DNA of 50,437 nucleotides from Paludibacteraceae bacterium (GTDB lineage Bacteria > Bacteroidota > Bacteroidia > Bacteroidales > Paludibacteraceae): the NCBI GenBank assembly GCA_024399545.1, contig JAKSNS010000019.1, positions 1 through 50,437 on the forward strand, in the 5' to 3' direction. Within the stretch, counting starts at the first letter, position 1. Each line of letters begins with the position of its first letter. Under the pieces are notes generated by a model. The model searched no databases, had not been told where the DNA came from, and worked only from the letters and a program-made list of their open reading frames with translations. Shown piece by piece: positions 8,145 to 17,243 of the stretch. The translations under genes were made by a program, and so were the position numbers.

Positions 8145-9532
8145 GCTATCCCTCGACTTCCGAGTTTGAAATATGCCCAACTGACTTCCATCAGTACGAC
8201 AACGATAAACCAATAATCCACGTATTTGTAGTTACGGGCGTTTAGGAACGATAATCCGTAAGCTGATATCATAAGTATGCAGGGAAGAGCCGGCAGGTGA
8301 AACCGTTCGGCATTGGCAAACCCACTAAAGGATACGACACCTAAATATAGAACCGTAAATGTGCCTATCAACGAGAAGTTACGGAATCTTTTGCTTTTTA
8401 TGGTATAATACAACGCAAATAGGGAAAAAATGCCGAGGAAATTCTTGATGAAATTGCCTGAGTGCATCACGTTTTGGTTCTCCTGTCCTGTGTCAATCAT
8501 CGTGGAAAAAGGAACGACGAACGCCATAGGAGCCATAACGGTTCCTGTTGCGTATTTTGCCCATCGTGCGCCTCTGGAGGTCTGTTCTTGTCTTTTCAAA
8601 TCTTGAGCAATCACACGCGCCTTCCAATAACCTTCAACTTCATGGAGAATGGTTCCACTTGCAAAAATCGCTAAAAATATTACTATCCAAAGGTAAAGGG
8701 AGACCTTTCTGTCCGACGAGACGAACGTAGGACTGAATTTTATGGCTACAAAGAAAGATATGATGGCAATGACTCCAAGGACTGTCCTGAAATAAAAAAG
8801 GGAAAGGGCAAATAATGATGGGACAAGAATGTTCTTGAAAGAGTGTTGGTTGCTTCTCAGTAGGAAGTCTGTGCGTTCAAGGAACATCATAACACAGAAA
8901 AGCATTTCGGTTTCTTTGAGATGCAATCCGCAATAGATTATAAGGTTTGGCATTAGCATGCTGAAAATGGCGGCTAAACGGCCAGTCCTCTCACCGAAAG
9001 TTCGCCTTGAAAGCCTGTAAACCAATACACATGTGTAGGCACTGAGAAAGGCTTTTATCAGACGTGTTATTATTATATTCGAGCCATATATTTTGTAAAG
9101 GGTAGTCAGGTAAAAAACATAACCGATGTCGGATACTCCTGACAGGCTTCCCCAATATTGGAAGGCAAAACCCCAGTCGCTGTACGCAAGCCACTCTGCT
9201 TCGTAATGATAGCCCATAGAGTCTCCTGCTCCCCATTCAAACGGTTCACCAGTGTTGATGAGATAAAAAAAATAGGAGAATATGACCCATGCTACCCTAA
9301 TCCAGAAAGCTTTTTTTAATAGCGAATTGGAAAATGCTTGAGGAGATAAGTAGCTCCAAGTCAAACTCAACTGTTGAGAACGGTTGAAAAAAGACAATAC
9401 AAAGAATATACCTATGATGATGAACTGAAAGTTCATAACATGGGAAAAAAACGCTACACTTACTAAAGCGAGCGATATGAAATAGATTCTGATTGCCTTA
9501 TTTGATATTTCCCATGGTATTAAAGGAAGCAT
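8141..9532 (-). CDS. Polytopic membrane protein, GT-C/GT39-like
   Basis: This 463-aa protein (ATG at 9532; the longer frame would need a TTG) has about ten hydrophobic segments spread over its length. An early periplasmic loop contains acidic residues in WGAGDSMGYHYEAEW, as in GT-C glycosyltransferases of the ArnT/PMT type, which use polyprenyl-phosphate sugars. A further loop has GLHLKETEMLF. It may be such a glycosyltransferase or a Wzy-like polymerase. A Wzm/Wzt export system is present, so a polymerase is not required, which slightly favours the glycosyltransferase reading. It overlaps the upstream GT2 gene by 35 bp and the downstream GT4 start by 4 bp. Confidence 0.6.
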   Translation of the reverse strand: MLPLIPWEISNKAIRIYFISLALVSVAFFSHVMNFQFIIIGIFFVLSFFNRSQQLSLTWSYLSPQAFSNSLLKKAFWIRVAWVIFSYFFYLINTGEPFEWGAGDSMGYHYEAEWLAYSDWGFAFQYWGSLSGVSDIGYVFYLTTLYKIYGSNIIITRLIKAFLSAYTCVLVYRLSRRTFGERTGRLAAIFSMLMPNLIIYCGLHLKETEMLFCVMMFLERTDFLLRSNQHSFKNILVPSLFALSLFYFRTVLGVIAIISFFVAIKFSPTFVSSDRKVSLYLWIVIFLAIFASGTILHEVEGYWKARVIAQDLKRQEQTSRGARWAKYATGTVMAPMAFVVPFSTMIDTGQENQNVMHSGNFIKNFLGIFSLFALYYTIKSKRFRNFSLIGTFTVLYLGVVSFSGFANAERFHLPALPCILMISAYGLSFLNARNYKYVDYWFIVVVLMEVSWAYFKLGSRGIA

Positions 9533-10499
9533 TGTTTTGTATAGCAACAGTATTATTAGTTTGCTTGATTGAGATGATAAATCTGATAATCAGATGTTTC
9601 GTTGTTGAGCCTAACTTCATAACGTATCCCTTGGCTTTCAGGAACCATATAGGTGAATTATATAGTTTTATTATACACTTTTGCTGTTTGCTCCAATCTA
9701 CTTTATCCAATTCAATCTTTGCTATATTATGGTATTCTTTGCTAAGCCAATATTCCAGAAGGCCATTTACTCTCAATTTGTCGATTAGTAGTCGCCAGTC
9801 ATTATCAGTTATTAGATCATCAACATGCCAAAGCATGTTATTATATGGAGAGTGCAAATTTCTGGTTGCTCTCAATGATGGTTGAATGTCATTGTTATAA
9901 TATGAGAGTGCCTTGTCTAAGAATGCAATCTTGTAGTGGTGTGCTATCTTACTCCAAAGAAGAAAATCTTCTCCTAATTTAATGTCAACGGGAAATCCAC
10001 CCATCTCATCGAACACTTTTCTTTGCATCATAACAGCTCCTGTCCACACTGGCATACCCTCATTCTTGAAATAGCACTTTGGATAGTTTATATATCCAGT
10101 TGGATGTTTCACTCCAATGTGGGTTTTTCCAGGTTTGTAGTATATATAATTGCATGCCCAAAGACCTGCATCAGGATATTCATTAGAAAAAGATGCCATT
10201 TCTTCGATGAATGTTGGTTCCCACCAGTCGTCCGCATCAAGGAAACAAAGATATTCGCCATTCGAGGCATTAACACCATTATTTCTCGCAACACCCACTC
10301 CTGCATTTGCTTGATGAATTAGTTTGCAGTTGTGGTGTCCATCAATCAACCTTTCAACTAACTCAGCAGAACCATCAGTTGATCCATCGTTAATGATAAT
10401 AATCTCATAATCTTGATACGTTTGGGCAAATATGCTTTGCAGTGTCTGTTCAACGAATCTGATTTTATTGTATAGAGGTATGATTACAGAAATAATCAT
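9498..10499 (-). CDS. Glycosyltransferase, GT2 family
   Basis: This 333-aa protein has the full GT2/GT-A N-terminus: VIIPLYNKIRFVEQTLQSI, IIINDGSTDGSAE, an ARNNGVNAS segment and the DxD-type LDADDWW. The C-terminal third is AT-rich and variable, as expected for acceptor recognition. It is an inverting glycosyltransferase acting in the cytoplasm on the lipid-linked repeat unit. The stop of the next gene upstream in the operon overlaps its start as ATGA (10496-10499), which implies translational coupling. Sugar specificity cannot be read from sequence. Confidence 0.9.
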   Translation of the reverse strand: MIISVIIPLYNKIRFVEQTLQSIFAQTYQDYEIIIINDGSTDGSAELVERLIDGHHNCKLIHQANAGVGVARNNGVNASNGEYLCFLDADDWWEPTFIEEMASFSNEYPDAGLWACNYIYYKPGKTHIGVKHPTGYINYPKCYFKNEGMPVWTGAVMMQRKVFDEMGGFPVDIKLGEDFLLWSKIAHHYKIAFLDKALSYYNNDIQPSLRATRNLHSPYNNMLWHVDDLITDNDWRLLIDKLRVNGLLEYWLSKEYHNIAKIELDKVDWSKQQKCIIKLYNSPIWFLKAKGYVMKLGSTTKHLIIRFIISIKQTNNTVAIQNNASFNTMGNIK

Positions 10500-11314
10500 T
10501 TAATTATTCTCCATTTTTCTAATTTGAACAAGACTCTTTCTACGAAATAAAAAATAGGATATAGATGATATTTTCTTATTCTGTCAACTTGTCTTGTTTC
10601 AAACTCATGTTTGTCATAATCAGCAAGTATCGCAGGAGGAAGAATCTCTTCAAGCACCTTTCTTCGTTCTTCGTTTCTTCGTTTTAGATTTTTCTCACTG
10701 ATTCCCCCACAATCAAACAGCGTCACATCGATATCTACGTAGATAGGCTTGACATTTCCAAGACCTATAACCTGAAGATACCATTTCCAGTCAGAAACTA
10801 TTGTCAATGATTCATCATAAAAGCCATATTTGTCAAATAAGTCTCTTTTGATAAAAGCGCAGTTGTGATTTAATGTTGCAGAAAAAAACTGACGCAAAGA
10901 ATATTCCGTATATTCACTTTTGCCTATCACATTGCCGTTTGGGTTCACTCGTAGCATATTGCCATACAAAATTTTCGGATAATCGTTCTTTTTCAATGCA
11001 TCTGTAATTCTCTCAATTACGTCTTTGCCGACAAAATAATCTCCAGAATTTAGAATCTGAATGTAATCTCCAGTGGCCATTCGTATGCCTTTATTCATAG
11101 CATTATATATGCCTTTATCTGGCTCGGAAACCCACTTGATACTGAATGGTGATTTTGCCGCATAATCTTTAATGATGTATGCAGAGCCGTCAGAACTGCC
11201 TCCGTCAATGATAATATGCTCAAACCCTTTGAAAGTTTGAGATGCAACACTATTCAAAGTTTTGATGAGACTTTTTACGTTGTTGTAATTTATGGTTATT
11301 ATGGAAAGAATCAT
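10496..11314 (-). CDS. Glycosyltransferase, GT2 family (WcaA/PslC-like)
   Basis: This 272-aa GT2 enzyme starts MILSIITINYNNVKSLIKTL, followed by IIIDGGSSDGS and KGIRMATGDYIQILNSGDYF. In this subgroup the DxD region is replaced by NSGD, as commonly seen in short colanic-acid-type GT2 proteins. It carries no membrane segment. It is coupled to the downstream GT2 by a 4-bp ATGA overlap and follows the GT4-like gene after 16 bp. The donor sugar is unknown. Confidence 0.88.
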   Translation of the reverse strand: MILSIITINYNNVKSLIKTLNSVASQTFKGFEHIIIDGGSSDGSAYIIKDYAAKSPFSIKWVSEPDKGIYNAMNKGIRMATGDYIQILNSGDYFVGKDVIERITDALKKNDYPKILYGNMLRVNPNGNVIGKSEYTEYSLRQFFSATLNHNCAFIKRDLFDKYGFYDESLTIVSDWKWYLQVIGLGNVKPIYVDIDVTLFDCGGISEKNLKRRNEERRKVLEEILPPAILADYDKHEFETRQVDRIRKYHLYPIFYFVERVLFKLEKWRIIK

Positions 11315-11330
11315 GCAAAAAAACAGTTTC

Positions 11331-12362
11331 TTACAAAATACTTCTTAGTTGATCAAACGTGTCATACACAAATAATCCTTCAAGATTGTAATAATCCCGA
11401 GCCGCTGCAAAATTGACATACACTGGGACTCCTGCGATTCTCATCTCAGCAATTCTTGTCAGAGCACCAGATGTAGGAGGTTGATTTATTATAAGTCCAT
11501 CTGTTTCTATTAGCAGTTTACACATGTCTTCTTGATTCAGTGAACCATGATATACAATATTAGGATGTTCAATTCTTATCATATTCTCTGTGCCATATCC
11601 TGCTACATGAATTTCGAACACCATTTTATCGCATACTAGTTCTTCGATTAAATGTTCCATTCCTGAACGAGTAGGAGGATTTGTTGCTGAGCCAAGAATT
11701 AGGTAATTATTAATGTGGAATTCAGTATTCCTTTTTTGTCTATATTCTTTTATTATTTCTAATGAGGCTTTGACCTCAGCAGGTGGACTGTAAGGGAAAT
11801 AAAAGGCATTTACACCATACAAACTCAGTAACCATGTCTCTTCTTTCGATATGCAATAAACCTCATCGCACATTTTCAGTCTCTCAATTTCTTCGTATAG
11901 CCAGTATGGGGATTGTTTCTTGCTAAGTGGATCTGATTGTGTAGGAACAAGAGACTCTAAGTTATGCGGATAGGCTATGATTTTAGCTCCAACTGCTTTC
12001 ATTAAATACATAACGGCATAATCTTGTGTGTGTTCCCAAACAAATATCACCTCTTTTCCTTTATATTTGTCGTAAACTATAGGTATTCTGAGAGCAAACA
12101 ATAAGATGGCGTTGATTTTATTCCAAAGGCTTGAGTAATGATTCCATCCAACATAATTCGTGATGAAATTTATTGCTCGAATCACCCAAACAGCAGCATG
12201 AAATTTGGAATAATTTTTTGGTAGAATGAATTTTTCTTCAAAGAAATCAATATCATTAGTGTGCCATAATTCTTCAATCTGGGCACTTCTCTTTGAACCA
12301 CCATCACCAAATGGATTGGAAATAAATTTGGAATATCTGACAATTTTCTTAGTTGTTTTCAT
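11331..12362 (-). CDS. Putative GT-B glycosyltransferase
   Basis: This 343-aa protein has no strong family signature at the N-terminus. The second half has the GT4-like architecture, with YLILGSATNPPTRSGMEHLI at the start of the nucleotide-binding domain and a closing LIINQPPTSGALTRIAEMRI where the donor-binding helix should lie. The EHTQDYAVMYLMKA and YPHNLESLVP segments resemble the acceptor domain of group-1 enzymes. It overlaps the GT8 gene by 4 bp (ATGA). Assignment as a glycosyltransferase rests on the C-terminal half and on context. Confidence 0.65.
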   Translation of the reverse strand: MKTTKKIVRYSKFISNPFGDGGSKRSAQIEELWHTNDIDFFEEKFILPKNYSKFHAAVWVIRAINFITNYVGWNHYSSLWNKINAILLFALRIPIVYDKYKGKEVIFVWEHTQDYAVMYLMKAVGAKIIAYPHNLESLVPTQSDPLSKKQSPYWLYEEIERLKMCDEVYCISKEETWLLSLYGVNAFYFPYSPPAEVKASLEIIKEYRQKRNTEFHINNYLILGSATNPPTRSGMEHLIEELVCDKMVFEIHVAGYGTENMIRIEHPNIVYHGSLNQEDMCKLLIETDGLIINQPPTSGALTRIAEMRIAGVPVYVNFAAARDYYNLEGLFVYDTFDQLRSIL

Positions 12363-13309
12363 AATTCAACCATTTCAGGTTTCTTTAAATAAAAACCCAT
12401 AGGCCATAGAATATAACGTTTAATCCATGCTTGTAGTTTCCTGTCATGAGGTAATGAGTCTAGCATGTTTTTCCAAGGTGAAATTTTTTTGTATATATGC
12501 CAAACATCATTAAACGGATATGAGTAGTATTTTGTCATCCACGGCTTTAATTCCGCAGCATAATGAATTATTATCGGATTTGTCGTATTCTTAATATCTT
12601 CTTTTAATTTGAAACTAAATGTATGATAGAAATAAGGCATTCTCAGTTGAATCTGATAATTGTAAGTGACAGATAATGTGAGTTTGTTTTTTTGTAATAC
12701 AACATTAAGCACATCTTGGTCATTGTTGAAAATTTTGTCATAATTATCAGCCAAAAATATTAAGCACTTTTGACCTATGTTGTTTTTACGCCAATAGTCC
12801 AGGTTAATCATTACGACCCCAGCATTAAAATACCCAAGTTTTTTGTTGTATCCTAATCTATCGTAATATGCATCCCATTCAGTACACATATCGGGAACCG
12901 CACCTATACCGATACCTTCCCATTTCATTTCGAACAAATTGTTCAATGAACCATTAACAATCGTGTCACAATCGAGATAAAGAACCAAATCAACATCCTT
13001 CGGCAACAATTCTGCAGCATATAAGCGATAATAAGTAACAATAGACCAGTAATCTATGCCATCTCCTTTTAAGGGGAAATTTTCAAAATATGATTTATCA
13101 ACCAGACAATAATGAATGTGCTGACAATACAACTTTGCTAAAAGCGCAAACTTCTTTTGATTTTCCTCCTTGAGCGGCTTGTCTATCATAATATAGACAT
13201 TCACCTCGCAATCTTTGTGATTCTCAAACACAGAGGTAAGCATTACACCACAATAAGGAACATAATTGTCATCCGTGGCGCAAGTGATATTGATTTGTGG
13301 TTTACTCAT
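12359..13309 (-). CDS. Glycosyltransferase, GT8 family
   Basis: The ATG at 13309 gives a 316-aa protein starting MSKPQINITCATDDNYVPYC, a standard GT8 (LgtC/RfaI-like) N-terminus. The metal-binding DxD motif is DCD at residues 113-115 in LVLYLDCDTIVNG. The later blocks YFNAGVVMINLDYWR, NNDQDVLN and IIHYAAELKPW are all expected for this retaining family. Known members transfer galactose or glucose from UDP donors in LPS outer-core synthesis. An upstream TTG start (13321) is possible but less likely. The start overlaps the end of the frameshifted sulfatase gene by 8 bp. Confidence 0.9.
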   Translation of the reverse strand: MSKPQINITCATDDNYVPYCGVMLTSVFENHKDCEVNVYIMIDKPLKEENQKKFALLAKLYCQHIHYCLVDKSYFENFPLKGDGIDYWSIVTYYRLYAAELLPKDVDLVLYLDCDTIVNGSLNNLFEMKWEGIGIGAVPDMCTEWDAYYDRLGYNKKLGYFNAGVVMINLDYWRKNNIGQKCLIFLADNYDKIFNNDQDVLNVVLQKNKLTLSVTYNYQIQLRMPYFYHTFSFKLKEDIKNTTNPIIIHYAAELKPWMTKYYSYPFNDVWHIYKKISPWKNMLDSLPHDRKLQAWIKRYILWPMGFYLKKPEMVEL

Positions 13310-15073
13310 TGAAAGTTGCAAAATAATTTGATCTTATCAGTTTATTGGATATTCGATAGACTTCCTTTTCAGAAAATATTCTTGGCTGGTTTTGTCTATT
13401 CAAAATATCTATTCCAAGTCCTTTCCATACATTGCCACCTATTAGATTAGATAAGGTTGGATAAATATCCATCTGATAAAGTACATCCGATATTTGGATG
13501 TTGGTGTTCAACTGAAGGGGGGGGTATTTAAGCCACTTATTATTAGGGGAATATATGTATATCCATTCTTAAAGTCAATGCCTTGTGTTACTGCATAGTC
13601 ATCCAATTCTTGAGAATAATTCGGATCTCTGAAAATGGCATGATCACCTGTTATGACCAATGTCACACTCTTATCAAGTCCACATGAATGAAGATAGTCA
13701 ATCAAATGTCCAATACAAATATCTGTGTAGTATAAACTGTTTAGATAATTGCTCATCACCTGAGGCATTCCATTTGGGTGGTATATTGGGTGCTCTTTCC
13801 CGTATGTGAAAGGAAGATGTGATGACATCGTTATACCCAACATACAGAAAGGTGTATCAATGTTCTGTAATGCATCAATCATGCTGTTGATTACCCATTC
13901 ATCGCTTATATTATTTTCTTTTGGTTCTATTACTTTCGTGAAACCATAATTGTGCGACATCTCAGTTTGATGCCAAGCTCCCGGAGATGGATTTACTATT
14001 ACCGCATTGTCATAGGAGTGAATATAGCTGGGATATACATTCTCATCATATAAACAGCAAGCTGCACCATCATCTATTGGCAACAGTCCGCTTAATACAA
14101 TCATTTGTCCATCGCCAGAGTTACCGTGCTTAGTCTCCGATTTAATTCTCTTACAAAACAGTATGTTATCACGTTTTACCAATCTGGAAAGATTGGGCAT
14201 ATACTCAAATCCCGCAACCGAATCCAATGGCCAAGATTCCAGACTTTCCACCAAAAGGACTATCAGATTGGTCTTAGGTGTGATATGTTGTTTGCTAATG
14301 TCTATCAACTGATTAAATTGTGCTTTTTCAGTGTCTGTCATTTTCTGCATTTTGCCGGTAGTCCAAAAATGATACAATGGCATTGCCACAAAATAGGAAA
14401 CTATTGATTGATGAGGAACATATATCTCTGAAAACTCTGCATCCTCATATGCTCTTACGACATAAGCCCAATGGTGTACATCACCAAATGGAAAATAGGA
14501 TTCAAATGGATTTATTCGCTGGTTTGAGTATTTGATTTCTCGTGCATCCATACGGTCACTCCAATTATCAATTTGAAACGAATATAGGTATTTGTCCAGA
14601 AAAGAAGATGCAAGGGCAAGCGTGAAGAAAACAAGAAAATAAATTCTATCTTGCTGTTTGTTTTTTAATTTATAAGTGATACTAATCAAAAAAACATAAG
14701 CGATAGTAATAAAAAAATAATTGAAAGTGTCTGTATGAATATATGTTATCACAGCATCCTCAAAACCATGCAGATTTGAAGCTAAAGAAACGACCCCCCA
14801 AGTAATAAACGAGCCATACGACCTTAATAAAGTAAGATTGACTATACACCACACATCTATTATGACACTTACAACTATCGTCCACCAAAGGCGTTTTGAT
14901 AGAAATACAAATGAAGAAATGAGTAAAGCGGGTGTCAATTTTCCCAACCAAAATACGAAAAAATCAAGAGGTGCATGGAAAAATGAAGAAATCAATACAC
15001 TATGATACACGTACCAATGGAAAATTAATTCTTTTGCAAAAATAGAGCAAAAGAACAATATGAAACCATCCAA
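13302..15073 (-). pseudogene. LTA synthase-like sulfatase, frameshifted at a C8 tract (possibly phase variable)
   Basis: Two consecutive frames together encode one alkaline-phosphatase-superfamily phosphoglycerol/phosphoethanolamine-type transferase of about 590 aa. The first part (521 aa, from a TTG at 15073) has five N-terminal membrane segments, then NLIVLLVESLESWP, the likely nucleophile serine in HGNSGDGQMI and the metal ligands of VVITGDHAIFRD. It stops at 13508, just after a run of eight C on the coding strand. The C-terminal part continues in another frame with DVLYQMDIYPTLSNLIGG, the conserved end of the fold. One more C, or two fewer, would restore the frame. The truncated form keeps all visible catalytic residues. 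No in-frame ATG was found near the start. Confidence 0.85.
13517..13524. repeat. Homopolymeric C8 tract at the frameshift (G8 on the plus strand)
   Basis: Eight consecutive C on the coding (minus) strand lie exactly where the sulfatase gene changes frame. With eight C the reading is Thr-Pro-Pro-Phe-Ser-stop. With nine C it is Thr-Pro-Pro-Leu-Gln-Leu-Asn and continues into the conserved C-terminus. Tracts of this kind vary by slipped-strand mispairing in contingency loci, but sequencing or assembly error is also possible. Confidence 0.9.
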
Positions 15074-15149
15074 CTCTTATTTTTTATCGTCTTGAGCATC
15101 TGAAGTTGCTATAAAGTATGGGCTTGTTAGCATATATTAGGTAAATTGT

Positions 15150-15824
15150 TTATAACCAATTGCATTTGATTCTTTTGAATATATTTTCGATTCTCTGATT
15201 GATAGTTAATTTATTCCCACCCCATGAATTTGCGAACTCATGAATGCATACTGTTTTGTCAGTGATATAATAAGCATTATCTTTACAAATTCGAGCACTA
15301 AAATAGTCTACGTCAAAAACCTTAATTTCTTTATCATAATAAAGGGGGAATACTAGATTTAAAAATATACTTAGTCTATCTGTATTGGCCAATTGGTTTA
15401 GTTTACCTGAACGGGTAATAAAATGAATATGTTCATATTGCTTGTAAAATTCGCTTATCCAGTTTTGATTACACTCTGAACCTATGCATGCCGTGCCGAC
15501 TTTTAGTGGGTTTTGCTTACCGATAAATGAATGGTAAGACAAATACGGGTCGAAAGATTTTATAACTCGGACATCAGTATCTAAATATATTCCTCCTTCG
15601 TTCATTAACGCATACAATCTTGCGACGTCGCTAACAAATGCATATTTTTTTAGGGCATATGCTTCTCTTGTATAGGGTAGAATATTGACATCAAAGTTGT
15701 TTTCATTCCATTCTTTTATTTCATAGTTGGGCAGAACTTGTTTCCAACTGCTTATACATTTTTCGACTAGATTCGTTTTTTGCCCTTTACCGAACCAACA
15801 ATAATGAATTATTCTGGGAATCAT
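15150..15824 (-). CDS. Glycosyltransferase, GT32-like, second copy
   Basis: This 224-aa protein starts MIPRIIHYCWFGKGQ and has the block SDVARLYALMNEGGIYLDTD with the DxD motif at residues 82-84. These are the same positions as in the GT32 protein at 4385-5110, so the two are clear paralogues with conserved N-terminal halves and divergent C-termini. It probably acts in the cytoplasm on lipid-linked saccharide. It follows the GT2 gene by 3 bp and is separated from the sulfatase start by 76 bp of AT-rich sequence with no recognisable signal. Confidence 0.85.
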   Translation of the reverse strand: MIPRIIHYCWFGKGQKTNLVEKCISSWKQVLPNYEIKEWNENNFDVNILPYTREAYALKKYAFVSDVARLYALMNEGGIYLDTDVRVIKSFDPYLSYHSFIGKQNPLKVGTACIGSECNQNWISEFYKQYEHIHFITRSGKLNQLANTDRLSIFLNLVFPLYYDKEIKVFDVDYFSARICKDNAYYITDKTVCIHEFANSWGGNKLTINQRIENIFKRIKCNWL

Positions 15825-15827
15825 ATA

Positions 15828-16805
15828 CTAGCAACATTTAAGACAATGACATATATACAAAAGAGTCTTCTTTCTACTCAAATAATGGAACACAAAAAGA
15901 TTATCAAAGAAATGTTTACGGCAATGTCCCCAAAATTCGTTCATTGTGGAGTATGTCATACAATCCATAAAAGAATACCATTGTAAAATTTCGTATGTTA
16001 TCATCCCTTTAAGCGATGCATACACAATAGGACTATAATTACTCTTAACCTTTGACAAAGAGTTATGCATATATCGAGAACAGACCATACTTGCTTCATA
16101 CAATTTTTGCCAATCCCAATTCTGCTTGTATTCTCCGGACAAAGATGTCACAGTTCTACGATAAATATAACAGTCTTTATTCAAATATGACATTCGTTTT
16201 GCCGTACCAAAAACCTCTATGGCAAATGCCTCATCTTCTCCCATGTTGATGGGAGGAGAATAGATGGAATTTTCATATAAAAATGAGCGTTTATATACTT
16301 TTCTCCATATTCCGCATATTGTGTGCATTTTGTCTATATGAAATTTTTCCAAGTAATCTGGACCAGAATAAATCGCTTTGTCACGAGGAATTTGAGAATG
16401 TGAGATCGACCCCGATATTTTCCCGAAAAGATTGACATAACCCATCTCTAATACGTCCAAATCATATTTTTCACAATTCTCCAAAATATCTTTTAGGCAT
16501 TTGGGGAAAATCATATCATCGGAATCAACATTCCAAATGTACTTGCCACGTGCAATAGACCTTCCAGTATTCCTAGCTGCTCCCAACTTCATATTATGCT
16601 CATGCTCAATTAATCGAATGTTAGAGTACCGCTTCATATATTCCAAAACAATATCTCGACTATGGTCTGGACTTGCATCATTTACGCAAATGATTTCATA
16701 CTCCGAGAGGGGAATGTCTTGATTCACAACAGAATCTAGGCATGCCGCTATGTACTTTTCAACATTATAAAATGGAATTATAATTGATAATCGAATGATG
16801 GACAT
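15828..16805 (-). CDS. Glycosyltransferase, GT2 family
   Basis: This 325-aa GT2 enzyme has the N-terminal segments IIPFYNVEKYIAACLDSVVN and ICVNDASPDHSRDIV, AARNTGRSIARGKYIWNVDSDD with a DSDD metal motif, and MGEDEAFAIEVFG as the likely catalytic ED motif. The C-terminal part is rich in Tyr, Cys and His with no membrane span. It is the first glycosyltransferase after the MITE-like insertion at 16811-17080, which begins only 5 bp upstream of its ATG. The element may therefore affect its expression. Confidence 0.9.
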   Translation of the reverse strand: MSIIRLSIIIPFYNVEKYIAACLDSVVNQDIPLSEYEIICVNDASPDHSRDIVLEYMKRYSNIRLIEHEHNMKLGAARNTGRSIARGKYIWNVDSDDMIFPKCLKDILENCEKYDLDVLEMGYVNLFGKISGSISHSQIPRDKAIYSGPDYLEKFHIDKMHTICGIWRKVYKRSFLYENSIYSPPINMGEDEAFAIEVFGTAKRMSYLNKDCYIYRRTVTSLSGEYKQNWDWQKLYEASMVCSRYMHNSLSKVKSNYSPIVYASLKGMITYEILQWYSFMDCMTYSTMNEFWGHCRKHFFDNLFVFHYLSRKKTLLYICHCLKCC

Positions 16806-16810
16806 ACTTT

Positions 16811-17080
16811 AGGGGAGTTCTATAAATTCATTTTGAGTGTTTTTTGAAATTTGTTTTAGGCAGATCACTGTGCGGAAGAAGGGAGCATAGCGGGCTATAT
16901 GACCGACTGAACTGATGACAAACCGAAGGCAATCAAGCTCTGCTCGAATTGCTGATGTGCGAAGGAAGTAGCTTTAGCAAAATCAGCAAGATGCTAAAAG
17001 AAACTTCAAAAACGCCAAAAAGTTTATATGTTACTTGTCTTATTCTGTTTAATAAAAGGGTGAATTTATAGAATTCACCC
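16811..17080. mobile_element. MITE-like non-autonomous element, copy 1 (about 270 bp)
   Basis: The ends are imperfect terminal inverted repeats sharing the core TTCTATAAATTCA (left 16818-16830, right in reverse complement about 17061-17073). Subterminal inverted segments (TTTTTTGAAATTT and AAACTTCAAAAAC) lie just inside. The same ends and subterminal sequences are found in copy 2 at 45300-45458. Copy 1 carries about 110 bp of extra internal sequence (about 16878-16990) absent from copy 2 and has no transposase. The right end forms a perfect hairpin AAAAGGGTGAATT/AATTCACCCTTTT (17054-17084) that could act as a bidirectional terminator inside the operon. Confidence 0.75.
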
Positions 17081-17084
17081 TTTT

Positions 17085-17243
17085 GTAATTGAGCAAATGT
17101 TTTTGAGAGTTTTTGAATAGATTGTTTAGTTCTAGGGAAAAGACAACAACACACAAATCTTCTGAAGGACGATGCCTAGTCAGAAAATGTCAGTTCGACA
17201 GGGGGGAAAGAATGATTATGGAAAGCCTTATGTTTGTCATGTA
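17085..17243. other. Intergenic remainder without recognisable content
   Basis: This 159-bp stretch lies between the MITE-like element and the stop codon of the dehydrogenase-epimerase fusion. It has a G6 run near 17199-17204 and no convincing open reading frame, promoter or RNA. It may be residue of an older rearrangement. Confidence 0.5.

Noticed and set aside
15060-15120. A second frameshift at the start of the sulfatase gene
   Set aside because: An upstream ATG in another frame suggested it, but changing the nearby A run by one base does not join the frames without a stop. A TTG start is simpler.
16933-17154. 73-codon frame in the gap after the fusion gene
   Set aside because: It spans the right half and hairpin of the MITE-like element, which explains the sequence better than a gene.
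17199-17204. G6 run as a second phase-variation tract
   Set aside because: It lies in non-coding sequence, is short, and is not placed to affect a promoter I can see.
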